From the NCBI GenBank assembly GCA_964472465.1, contig CAYYLW010000103.1, forward strand, positions 1-9,488: a stretch of 9,488 nt of DNA, read 5' to 3'. Both the position numbers and the translations under genes were made by a program. The notes beneath the pieces are model-generated. The model had not been told where the DNA came from and ran no database searches. It was given only the letters and a program-made list of their open reading frames with translations. Positions 1-6,653 of this stretch are shown here, one piece after another (positions within the stretch are counted from its first letter, which is position 1; each line of letters starts with the position of its first letter). The DNA is from JAAYCI01 sp964472465 (GTDB lineage: Bacteria > Bacillota > Clostridia > Oscillospirales > Ruminococcaceae).

Positions 1-55
1 AGCCCTTCAGGCTGCTTAACCGTATGGATTTGTCTAACTTTTTGGGGTCAGTTCA
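1..55 (+). mobile_element. Partial insertion sequence, IS3 family (IS150-like) terminal end
   Basis: Bases 31-55, read on the minus strand, begin TGAACTGACCCCAAAAAG and continue into TTAGACA. This matches, from memory, the kind of terminal inverted repeat (TG at the tip, a C run, AAAAAG, TTxGACA) of IS3-family elements of the IS150 group. The tip (CA on the plus strand) is at base 55, so the element lies to the left and runs out of the window; a short target duplication would start at base 56. Bases 2-19 read Ala-Leu-Gln-Ala-Ala-stop on the plus strand, which could be the tail of an OrfB transposase, but this is far too short to prove. The other end cannot be seen, so family and completeness are inferred from one end. 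Confidence 0.5.
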
Positions 56-134
56 TCTAGGGGCGGCGTGTTTTTATAGAAAGTTATGGGTGGCCCAGGC
101 AGGGCGTTTGGTAGGGGCGCCCCCTCTACGGCGT

Positions 135-1094
135 TTACTTGCGCAGGGTTTTCACCAGGGTGACAATACAGTCCAGCAGGAGGGCAAACAGAATGAAGCC
201 AAGGAGCCAGAATGAGAAATTGGAGAACATCTGGGCCAGCCAAGCTTCTTCGCCGGAAAACAACTGAGCCACCGCGCCGGGGAGGGCCGGGTTGATGACC
301 TCGGTGTTGTACAGCCACCAAAAGGAGAGCACGGCTGTGGCCAGGTTGGCCACCAAGGTGGAAGCCAGCACGCGGGGGGTGTAGCGGCCATCCAAAAGCC
401 GCACCGATTCCTTCAAGATGCCCGCCGCAGCCATCAGCAGCAGAATATACCAGTGGCTTTGCACATAGGCGGCATTGAAAACAGGTACCAGTATGATGAA
501 CAGCACCTGTGGGGCCAGCAGAAACAAGGTGGAAAACAAAATGGCCAAAGCGATGCCGGCAATGGGTTCCCAGCGGGGAATCTCTGCTTGTTTTTTGGGG
601 GCCGGGGGCAGGCTATCCAGGCTAAAAGAGCCCGTAGAAAGCCGGATATTTTTGTGGTAAAACGCTGCAAACAGCAGAGTGACAAAACCAAAGCCCCCCA
701 GCAGCCCCGAAAAAAGCGTACCCAGCCAACCCGCCAGCGCCAGATACCAAACGGGCTGGCTCTGGGTGAGGAAGGCCACCAAGGTGGCCACACTTACGCC
801 AAAAGCCACGCACACCAGCACAATTTTTAGCACCAGTTGGTAGGTGTTGTAGATGGGTGGGCCAATGAGGCATTTTGCGCCATCAGGGCTATACTGCGCG
901 CTTAGCTCTTCGGGGCTGCCCAGTTCGGTAAGCACCACGCGCAGGTCTTGGTCGGTGGGGGGCAGGCCACCGCAGCGCTCCTCCAGCATGTCCTGTATCA
1001 GCCCGCGCAGTTCTTTTTCCACATCTTCGCGCATTTTGGCGGGCAGCCGCCGGGTGGCAGCATATAGATAGCGCTCTATCCATTCGTGTTCCAT
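135..1094 (-). CDS. HAAS/DUF1700-type multi-pass membrane protein, PadR partner
   Basis: A 319-residue integral membrane protein of unknown biochemical role. Residues 1-70 form a charged, soluble helical region (EHEWIERYLY, RRLPAKMREDVEKELR, then LRVVLTELGSPEELSAQY). This is the pattern of the HAAS/DUF1700-type domain commonly encoded next to PadR regulators. About six hydrophobic segments follow, near residues 88-110, 117-145, 178-200, 205-225, 243-262 and 294-314, with a cytoplasm-like linker rich in Lys and Pro at 160-175. I start it at the ATG whose A overlaps the PadR stop codon (TGATG), preceded by GGAGG inside padR; a longer in-frame reading would run through padR and is not credible. 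Translation is probably coupled to the repressor, suggesting that this protein is the main output of the PadR switch. It is longer than typical small DUF1700 proteins, which have about 180-200 residues. No enzyme motif is seen. Confidence 0.85.
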   Translation of the reverse strand: MEHEWIERYLYAATRRLPAKMREDVEKELRGLIQDMLEERCGGLPPTDQDLRVVLTELGSPEELSAQYSPDGAKCLIGPPIYNTYQLVLKIVLVCVAFGVSVATLVAFLTQSQPVWYLALAGWLGTLFSGLLGGFGFVTLLFAAFYHKNIRLSTGSFSLDSLPPAPKKQAEIPRWEPIAGIALAILFSTLFLLAPQVLFIILVPVFNAAYVQSHWYILLLMAAAGILKESVRLLDGRYTPRVLASTLVANLATAVLSFWWLYNTEVINPALPGAVAQLFSGEEAWLAQMFSNFSFWLLGFILFALLLDCIVTLVKTLRK

Positions 1095-1432
1095 CACAAG
1101 TTTACCTCCAGCAATTTCATCATCTGGGCGGTCATCTCCGTCCAGTGTTTTTTTGTTTCGTCCAGCACGCGCTTGCCGTCCTCGGTGGTCAGGTAATACT
1201 TCCGGGGTTTGGCGCCTGTCATCTCCCATTCGCTCTTCAATAGGCCCTGCCCTTCCAGGCGCCGCATGAGGGGGTAAAGGGTGCCCGCTTCCACCGGCAC
1301 GCCGTTTTCTTGCAGGCACTTTACCAGTTCATAGCCGTACATGGGCTTGCTTAGCTGCCCCAGCACCAGCAGAATCACCGTGCCCCGCCGCAACTCCAGC
1401 ACCAGGTTTTGCACAATCTCTTCGTGGTTCAT
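1094..1432 (-). CDS. PadR family transcriptional regulator
   Basis: A 112-residue winged-helix repressor of the short PadR subfamily. Residues 15-35 (GTVILLVLGQLSKPMYGYEL) and 49-70 (GTLYPLMRRLEGQGLLKSEW) are the family's recognition helix and wing region. RKYYLTTEDGKRVL (residues 77-90) is the wing strand and start of the dimer helix, and residues 90-110 form the C-terminal helix. Members bind palindromes at their own promoters and release them on sensing small molecules or stress. I chose the ATG preceded by GGGAGG at 6-nt spacing; an upstream in-frame ATG would place the start above the predicted promoter. The gene has its own consensus promoter with a palindrome in the spacer, so autorepression is likely. 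It is the first gene of a two-gene operon with the membrane protein, overlapping it by one base. The ligand is unknown. Confidence 0.93.
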   Translation of the reverse strand: MNHEEIVQNLVLELRRGTVILLVLGQLSKPMYGYELVKCLQENGVPVEAGTLYPLMRRLEGQGLLKSEWEMTGAKPRKYYLTTEDGKRVLDETKKHWTEMTAQMMKLLEVNL

Positions 1433-1462
1433 ACCCGCCTCCCATACAATGTTATGTGTCAT

Positions 1463-1491
1463 ATTATAGTGTGTGCCACACAGTATGTCAA
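1463..1491 (-). promoter_or_regulatory. Consensus sigma-A promoter of the padR operon
   Basis: On the minus strand TTGACA (1486-1491) is followed by exactly 17 bases and TATAAT (1463-1468), matching the consensus at all twelve positions. Transcription should start near 1455, leaving a leader of about 23 nt that carries the GGGAGG ribosome site of padR. A promoter this strong on a repressor gene implies it is normally held down. Confidence 0.88.
1466..1486. promoter_or_regulatory. Probable PadR operator (21-bp palindrome)
   Basis: ATAGTGTGTG-C-CACACAGTAT is an inverted repeat with 9 of 10 pairs matched around a single central base. It fills the 17-bp promoter spacer and reaches into both the -10 and -35 hexamers, so a bound dimer would block RNA polymerase. 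Its size and position fit PadR-type autoregulation. A weaker partial palindrome (CATA-N6-TATG, 1443-1456) covers the predicted start point and may be a second contact site. Binding is inferred. Confidence 0.72.
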
Positions 1492-1538
1492 GCACAAGTT
1501 TGGCACTAGGCAGCAGCAAGCAAAAAACAGACGCTGGG

Positions 1539-1576
1539 TAAAACAAAACCGCCCCTGGCAGAAAACCAGGGGCGGG
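1539..1576 (-). terminator. Rho-independent terminator of the polysaccharide/YcxB unit
   Basis: Bases 1549-1558 (CCGCCCCTGG) pair perfectly with 1566-1575 (CCAGGGGCGG) around a 7-base loop. On the minus strand the stem is followed by TTTTGTTTT (1548-1540). It lies about 48 bp past the YcxB-like gene and about 50 bp before the padR promoter, so it insulates the two operons. The plus strand has no T run after the stem, so it acts in one direction. Confidence 0.9.
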
Positions 1577-1623
1577 CAATGGTGGGCTGGGTAGCGGGTA
1601 TGCTGTTTTATTTGAACCTGTGC

Positions 1624-2142
1624 CTATTTGCCCTTAAACTTGTCTCCCAGGGCGGTTTTTAGCGTTTCGCGCAGCTCTTCGGGGCTGCCTTTGGTAAAGT
1701 ATTCTTTATCTATTAGGTAAGCCTGGCTGGGCCCGGTGTAGAGGTAAAAATCCTGCCGGGTTTCCACGGCCATGTACAGGGCATTGTATTGCATGCTGGC
1801 GGTTTCGGGCTGGCCGCCCTCCTCGCTGGTAACGCTGCGGTTAAAGCCGGTGGGGGTGAAGATGGTCACCTCGGTTTGCAGGGCGGCCCCGCCCTTTTGC
1901 TTGAACAGCGAGGTGGGGCGCAAGAACAGGATATAGAGGAAATAGGCCGCCAAGATGACCAGCAGCACCACAGGCAGGGTGAAGCCGCCGCCGCTGAACA
2001 GCAGCACACAGCAGAAAACAAGCACCACCAGGCTCATTAAAAACAGGCCGCTGCGCCCGCCTTGGGCACCGTGGCGGAATTTGTAGCGGTAAAACCGCCC
2101 AAAGATTTGTTCGTTAGTGGGCATTTCCACGCGGCAAAGCAT
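1624..2142 (-). CDS. YcxB-like membrane protein
   Basis: A 172-residue protein with two membrane helices (about residues 31-50 and 54-74) and a soluble C-terminal domain. The C-terminal stretch, NALYMAVETRQDFYLYTG at residues 120-137 followed by AYLIDKEYFTKGSPEEL, is the pattern of the YcxB-like C-terminal domain (conserved FYLY, then a hydrophobic strand with I-K-x-x-F). The biochemical role of this family is not known. The ATG at 2142 has AAGGAG 8 nt upstream. The gene begins 32 bp after the lipoprotein gene and is followed by a strong terminator, so it is probably the last gene of the transcription unit. Residues 100-118 (Ser/Thr/Glu/Gly rich) look like a flexible loop. The family call rests on pattern recognition only. 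Confidence 0.75.
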   Translation of the reverse strand: MLCRVEMPTNEQIFGRFYRYKFRHGAQGGRSGLFLMSLVVLVFCCVLLFSGGGFTLPVVLLVILAAYFLYILFLRPTSLFKQKGGAALQTEVTIFTPTGFNRSVTSEEGGQPETASMQYNALYMAVETRQDFYLYTGPSQAYLIDKEYFTKGSPEELRETLKTALGDKFKGK

Positions 2143-2174
2143 AGGGTTCTCTCCTTTGTATGTGAGTGTGGCGG

Positions 2175-2876
2175 TTAAAAGGTGATGCCAAACTGGCTAA
2201 AGCGCCAGCCCTGGGGCGTTTTGGTGAGCGTGATGGGAAACTCTTCCTGGTAGGCTTCGCTGGTATCAAATGCCGCATACTGGCCCACCACCATGAATTC
2301 GATGCTCTCCTCGCCCTTGGAAACCAGGCGGTAAAGGTCGGGGCCCAGATATTCGATGTTGGAGCCGCGGGCGCCCATGGAGGCGTACAGCGCCCCATCA
2401 ATGTTGACCCAGAGGGGGTATTCCCCCTCGGTGCTGTTTATCTCGTCGAACAGTTCCGGGGTGTACAGGTTGGTTACCAGGGTGTAAAATTCGTCCCAGT
2501 TTTGCACCTGGCCGTTGGCTTTGTAATAGGGGATGCCGTTGTAGTCCGCCTCTTCCATCCCACTTTCGGTGGCAAAGAAGAAACCATCGTTTTCGCCCAT
2601 GTTAATCAGGGACAAATAGATTTTGTGGGCCTCGTTGTACAGCGCCACTTGTTCCTCGGTTAAAAAGGAGGAGAGGTCTTGGGTTTCCCCGGCGCCCACA
2701 CTTTGCGCAGAAGCGGCAGACGAGGCCACCGAAGCGGGCGGCAGGGAGGAGCTGGCGGCGGAAGAAGCGGGCTGCGAGGGGCTGGCCGCCGCCGAGGACA
2801 CGGCCTGCCCACAGGCGGAAAGGGCCAGAAAACAGGCTGCTGCCACGGCCAGGGAAGAGAGGTATCTGCGTTTCAT
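2175..2876 (-). CDS. Putative lipoprotein of unknown function
   Basis: A 233-residue secreted lipoprotein. Residues 1-21 form a signal peptide (MKRRY, then a hydrophobic core) ending in the lipobox L-S-A-C with lipidated Cys22. Residues 26-60 form a low-complexity Ser/Ala/Pro linker, presumably a spacer through the cell wall. The folded part, residues 68-233, starts FLTEEQVALYNEAHKIYLSL, contains an acidic central region (PELFDEINSTEGEYPLWVN) and ends ITLTKTPQGWRFSQFGITF, a strand-rich pattern. The layout weakly recalls IseA-type inhibitors of cell-wall DL-endopeptidases, but I cannot confirm this and give no function. AAGGAG lies 8 nt before the ATG. It sits 57 bp downstream of a glycosyltransferase gene with no terminator or clear promoter between, and 32 bp upstream of the YcxB-like gene. 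Confidence 0.85.
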   Translation of the reverse strand: MKRRYLSSLAVAAACFLALSACGQAVSSAAASPSQPASSAASSSLPPASVASSAASAQSVGAGETQDLSSFLTEEQVALYNEAHKIYLSLINMGENDGFFFATESGMEEADYNGIPYYKANGQVQNWDEFYTLVTNLYTPELFDEINSTEGEYPLWVNIDGALYASMGARGSNIEYLGPDLYRLVSKGEESIEFMVVGQYAAFDTSEAYQEEFPITLTKTPQGWRFSQFGITF

Positions 2877-2933
2877 GTGTGATACTCCTTATGGGTGGGA
2901 ACGTGTGAATGGGCGGGTAGAGCGGTGGTCAGT

Positions 2934-4757
2934 TCATCGGCTCTGGTTTGGCAGAATGTCACTCTCGGAAAAATCCTCCCTATCCTGCGTGAGGTTTGGG
3001 TTGTAGAAGGGGTCGTTCAAAAGGCGGTCTCCATGGCGGGCCAGCAGGCGTTCCTGCTCGGCAGAAAAGCGCTGTTTGGCCTCGCCCTCTTCGTCACTGC
3101 CGCGGCTTTTGCTCTCGTAGTGGTAAAGTTCGGCATAGGGGGTGAACACCACGCTCTGCCCTTGTTTGCCCGCCCGCAGGCAGAGGTCTACGTCATTGTA
3201 GGCCACGGGAAAGCCGGGGTCGAAGCCGTCAAGCTGATCAAACAAGCTGGTTTTAATCATCAGGCAGGCCCCGGTAACGGCGGAAAGCTCCTGCACGCAG
3301 GCCTGGCGGAACATGTAACCGCTGTGCCCCCGGCGGGCGTATTTGTGGCTGTGGCCCGCAAAACCGCCCAGGCCGGTTACCACCCCGGCGTGCTGCACAG
3401 TTTCGTCTGGGTAGTACAGCATGGCCCCCACAATGCCCACCTCTTCCAGCTGGCAAAGCCCCAGCATCTCCTCCAGCCACTCGGGGGTAATCACCTCGGT
3501 GTCGTTGTTGAGGAACAACAGATACTGCCCCTTGGCGTTCTGCCGCCCAAAGTTGCAAATCTTGCTGAAATTGAAGCCCTCCTCCTCGTACACCGCCACC
3601 TTGCAGCGGGGGTAGCTGGCGGCCAGCTCCTGGTAATAGGAGAAGGTTTCCACCATTTGGGAGTTGTTCTCGGCCACCACCAGTTCAAATTGCAGGTAGC
3701 GGGTGCGGCTGTAGATGCTGCGAATGCAACGGTCCAGGTCGGGGATATGGTCGCAGTTTGGGATGATGATGGAGATGAGGGGGCGGCCCGTGATGTCATA
3801 ATAGACCTTGTAGGTGGAGGGAAAGAACCCGTCCACCACCCGGCCCCGGCGGCCAATGCGCTGCAAATGGTCCCGTATGGCGCGCTTGGCGGCCTCGGCC
3901 ACGTAGGGTTTTGCCTCCACCCCCGTACTGGTGGATTCCTCGTGCTGGCGCCAGTAATACAGCACCTGCGGGATGTGCAGCGCGGAGCCGGTAATCTCCA
4001 AAGTGCGCAGCAGAAAATCATGGTCTTGCGCGCCGTCGTACTGGCTGCGCAGCCCCCCCACCCGTTTATAGATGTCCCGCCGCACCGCCACCAGGTGCCC
4101 GATGTAGTTTACGCTTAACAGGTACTGTGGCGAATAGTGGGGCTTGAAATGCCCGGCGCTGGGGTACAGCCAGTTGTCCTCGAACAGGGCCTCATCGCTG
4201 TACAGAAGCGGGGGCTTGGATTCGGCTATCTGGCGGGCCACCTCGTACAGGGCGTGGGGGGCCAGGATGTCGTCATGGTCGGCAAATACAACATAGCTGC
4301 CCTGCGCCATGGAAACGGCCACGTTGGTGTTTTCGGCAATGCCCCGGTTTTCAATGCTGCGGTGTTGTATTTTCCCGCCGCCTTGCTGGGCCAGCAGTTC
4401 TTTAATCCAGTCGTTGTCCTCGCTGGCGTCGGCCAGGCACAGCTCCCAGTTTTGGTAGGTTTGCCCTTGCAGCGATTGCAGAAGCTCTACAAAATGCTGG
4501 CGGGCGGGGTTATACACGGGTATGCATACGCTCAGGCGGGGCCAGCCGGTCACATCGGCCACACGCTGGCGTTCCAACACCGCTTTCGCGGGCAGATAGC
4601 GGCCTTTTTTGGGGGCGTAACGGCGTTTCAAATAGCGTAGGGTGCGGCTTACGGCCGCGCCCAGGCCCTCTTTTTGCACAATCTCAAAAAAATAGGCCCG
4701 CAGCTCGGCGCCGCGCTTCTTTTTCAGTTGTTGCCGTATTTCGTCTGGCTGCGGCAT
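2934..4757 (-). CDS. Glycosyltransferase with two tandem GT2 domains (distal copy)
   Basis: A 607-residue cytoplasmic glycosyltransferase with two GT-A folds of family 2. The N-terminal 70 residues are basic and helical. Domain 1 (about 74-275) opens LSVCIPVYNP, has the nucleotide-sugar/metal motif DHDD (160-163), SDE (187-189) and the QDHDF motif (244-248). Domain 2 (about 326-545) opens LISIIIPNCDH, has NNDTE (417-421) and NDVD (521-524), and ends FTPYAELYHYESKSRG. Such two-domain enzymes often add two sugars or alternate linkages on a growing surface glycan. The sugar is unknown; rhamnose is plausible because rfbC is in the operon. It is a paralogue of the next gene upstream and follows it after 30 bp, with AGAGGA before the ATG. 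Both domains keep their acidic motifs, so both look active. Confidence 0.93.
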   Translation of the reverse strand: MPQPDEIRQQLKKKRGAELRAYFFEIVQKEGLGAAVSRTLRYLKRRYAPKKGRYLPAKAVLERQRVADVTGWPRLSVCIPVYNPARQHFVELLQSLQGQTYQNWELCLADASEDNDWIKELLAQQGGGKIQHRSIENRGIAENTNVAVSMAQGSYVVFADHDDILAPHALYEVARQIAESKPPLLYSDEALFEDNWLYPSAGHFKPHYSPQYLLSVNYIGHLVAVRRDIYKRVGGLRSQYDGAQDHDFLLRTLEITGSALHIPQVLYYWRQHEESTSTGVEAKPYVAEAAKRAIRDHLQRIGRRGRVVDGFFPSTYKVYYDITGRPLISIIIPNCDHIPDLDRCIRSIYSRTRYLQFELVVAENNSQMVETFSYYQELAASYPRCKVAVYEEEGFNFSKICNFGRQNAKGQYLLFLNNDTEVITPEWLEEMLGLCQLEEVGIVGAMLYYPDETVQHAGVVTGLGGFAGHSHKYARRGHSGYMFRQACVQELSAVTGACLMIKTSLFDQLDGFDPGFPVAYNDVDLCLRAGKQGQSVVFTPYAELYHYESKSRGSDEEGEAKQRFSAEQERLLARHGDRLLNDPFYNPNLTQDREDFSESDILPNQSR

Positions 4758-4787
4758 GTTGCGTCCTCTCTTGTTCCAGCGCCCTGT

Positions 4788-6653
4788 TTAGCGCAGACCG
4801 TAGTTTTCAAACCGTAGGGTGAGATGGGGGTTGTAGAAGGGGTCGCCCATTTGCAGCAAGGCGGCATATTTTTGGGTGAAGTTCCCAGCCTCGCGGCGGT
4901 AGCGCTCGTTCGCCGGGCCCTCGTCGTCGTAGCCACGGCTCTTGCTCTCGTAGTGGTAGGCTTCGGCAAAGGGGGTGAACACGTTCCAGTAGCCCTTTTC
5001 CCGCAGCCGCAGGCAGAAATCCACATCGTTGAAGGCCACGGCAAAATGCTCCGCATCCATGCCACCCAGCTCTTCATACAGGCCGCGCTTCACCATCAAA
5101 GCCGCCCCGGTAACGGCGCTCATGTTTTGGGTGGTGGCCAGGCGATACATGGCGCCGCCGCTGCCGCGTTTGTGGGTTTTGTGGTTCACCCCGGCGGTGC
5201 CCCCTATGCCAACAAACAGCCCCGCGTGCTGCACGCAATCGTCCGGGTAGTACAGCAGCGCGCCCACGGCGCCCACGTCTGGCCGCTGGCTGTAGCCCAG
5301 CATCTCGCGCACAAAATCCGGGCTGATCAGCTCGGTATCGTTGTTCAGTAGCAGAATATGGTCCCCCACGCAACGCGCCACCCCAAAATTGCAGATGGCC
5401 GCAAAATTGAAGTCCCCCTTGTAGCGCAGCACCCGCAGGGTGCCGTGGCGGGCCTCGGCCTCCAGGTAGTAGCTTTCGGTGGCCGCGTCGCGGGAGTTGT
5501 TGTCGATAATCAGCACTTCAAAACGTGGCCAGCCGGCTTTTTCGTAAATGGATTCCACACAGCGTTGCAGGTCGTCCACATGGTCGCTATTGGGGATGAG
5601 GATGGACACCAGCGGGCGGCCCCACACCTCATATTTTACCCGGTAGGCCCCGGGGTACCCCTCTTGAACGAGGGCCTGTCCCTCCAGGTTCACCCGCTCC
5701 AAATGCTCCTGTAAAGCGCGCCGGCCAGCTTTCACGGCGTCGGGCTTTTGCAGAATGTCCTTCGCGGTGGAGGCCTCGTGCCGCCGCCAGTAATACAGCA
5801 CCTTGGGGATGTGGTGGATGGCCGCGGCTTTTTCGCTCAGGCGCAAAATCAGGTCATAGTCCTGCGCGCCGTCAAAGCCCTCGCGCTCGCTGCCGCCCAC
5901 GCTCTCCAGCAAATGGCGGCTAAAGGCGCAAAGGTGGGTGATGTAGTTGCAGCCCCGCAGGGTGTCGGGCCCGTAGTCCGGCTTAAAATGGAAGGCGTGC
6001 AGCAGCTTCATCTCGCTGTCCAGCACGGCCTCGTCGGAATAAATCAGGTCGGCCCCCGTCTCGTTCAGGGCCTTCACCACCTCGTACAGCGCGCCGGGGG
6101 CCAGTTGGTCGTCGTGGTCCAAAAGAATCAGCCAATCGCCCCGGCTTTCGGCAATGCCCAGGTTGGTGTTGGCCGCAATGCCCTGGTTTTTGTACAGCCG
6201 GGTGTAGCGAATGCGCCGGTCCTTTTCCCGCCAGTGGCGCACCACTGTTTTAATCTCCCGCTGGCCCTGGTTGCTGCCGTCCACCAGCACCAGTTCCCAG
6301 TTTTGATAGCTTTGGTTGTGCACGCTGCACAACAAATCCTTTAAAAAAGGCAGGGGGGTGTTGTACATGGGCACCACAATGGAGATAAGGGGCATCTCGG
6401 GGAAGGTGGTTTTGCGCTGCGCACGGGTCTCCCGCCGCAGGGGAATATCGGCAAAATAGGGCCAAAAATCTTTCCCGGTGGCCAGCCGGTAGCGGAACAA
6501 AAATTCCCGCCATAGCTGCTGGGGCCCCTCCTGCACCAGGGTGCTGGCGGTGCGGCCCAGCATGTGGGCCACCCGGCCGGGCGCAAGGTTACGCCGCAGG
6601 GCCTTGCCCAGAGAATCGGGCCCTTGGGTGGGGTCGCTGCGTTTTTCGGCCAT
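4788..6653 (-). CDS. Glycosyltransferase with two tandem GT2 domains (proximal copy)
   Basis: A 621-residue enzyme with the same build as its downstream neighbour: a variable N-terminus (1-87), GT2 domain 1 (about 88-295; LISIVVPMYNTP, DHDD at 179-182, SDE at 206-208, QDYD at 264-267), and GT2 domain 2 (about 348-565; LVSILIPNSDH, NNDTE at 437-441, NDVD at 542-545, then FTPFAEAYHYESKSRG). No signal peptide or membrane helix is seen, so it should act at the inner face of the membrane on a lipid-linked or nascent chain. Its ATG overlaps the ATPase stop codon (TGATG), with GAGGAG 8 nt upstream, which ties its translation to the exporter. The closest parallels I know are rhamnan/O-antigen-type bifunctional transferases; donor and acceptor cannot be read from sequence. 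Confidence 0.93.
   Translation of the reverse strand: MAEKRSDPTQGPDSLGKALRRNLAPGRVAHMLGRTASTLVQEGPQQLWREFLFRYRLATGKDFWPYFADIPLRRETRAQRKTTFPEMPLISIVVPMYNTPLPFLKDLLCSVHNQSYQNWELVLVDGSNQGQREIKTVVRHWREKDRRIRYTRLYKNQGIAANTNLGIAESRGDWLILLDHDDQLAPGALYEVVKALNETGADLIYSDEAVLDSEMKLLHAFHFKPDYGPDTLRGCNYITHLCAFSRHLLESVGGSEREGFDGAQDYDLILRLSEKAAAIHHIPKVLYYWRRHEASTAKDILQKPDAVKAGRRALQEHLERVNLEGQALVQEGYPGAYRVKYEVWGRPLVSILIPNSDHVDDLQRCVESIYEKAGWPRFEVLIIDNNSRDAATESYYLEAEARHGTLRVLRYKGDFNFAAICNFGVARCVGDHILLLNNDTELISPDFVREMLGYSQRPDVGAVGALLYYPDDCVQHAGLFVGIGGTAGVNHKTHKRGSGGAMYRLATTQNMSAVTGAALMVKRGLYEELGGMDAEHFAVAFNDVDFCLRLREKGYWNVFTPFAEAYHYESKSRGYDDEGPANERYRREAGNFTQKYAALLQMGDPFYNPHLTLRFENYGLR

Noticed and set aside
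112..130. GC hairpin after the membrane-protein gene as a terminator
   Set aside because: The stem has a bulge and no T run follows on the minus strand, so it is not a convincing intrinsic terminator.
2927..2938. 12-bp repeat of the IS tip plus flank (GGTCAGTTCATC, also at 47-58)
   Set aside because: The match does not extend to the rest of the inverted repeat and overlaps the glycosyltransferase stop; a few 12-bp chance repeats are expected in a window this size.
2895..4118. 407-codon open frame on the plus strand opposite the distal glycosyltransferase
   Set aside because: It is antisense to a gene with clear GT2 motifs, its His/Gly/Val/Ala-rich product matches nothing I recognise, and it is explained by the high-GC codon use of the real gene.
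5748..6344. 198-codon plus-strand frame opposite the proximal glycosyltransferase
   Set aside because: It is a shadow of the GT2 gene, with no domain signal and low-complexity Gln/Val/Ala composition.
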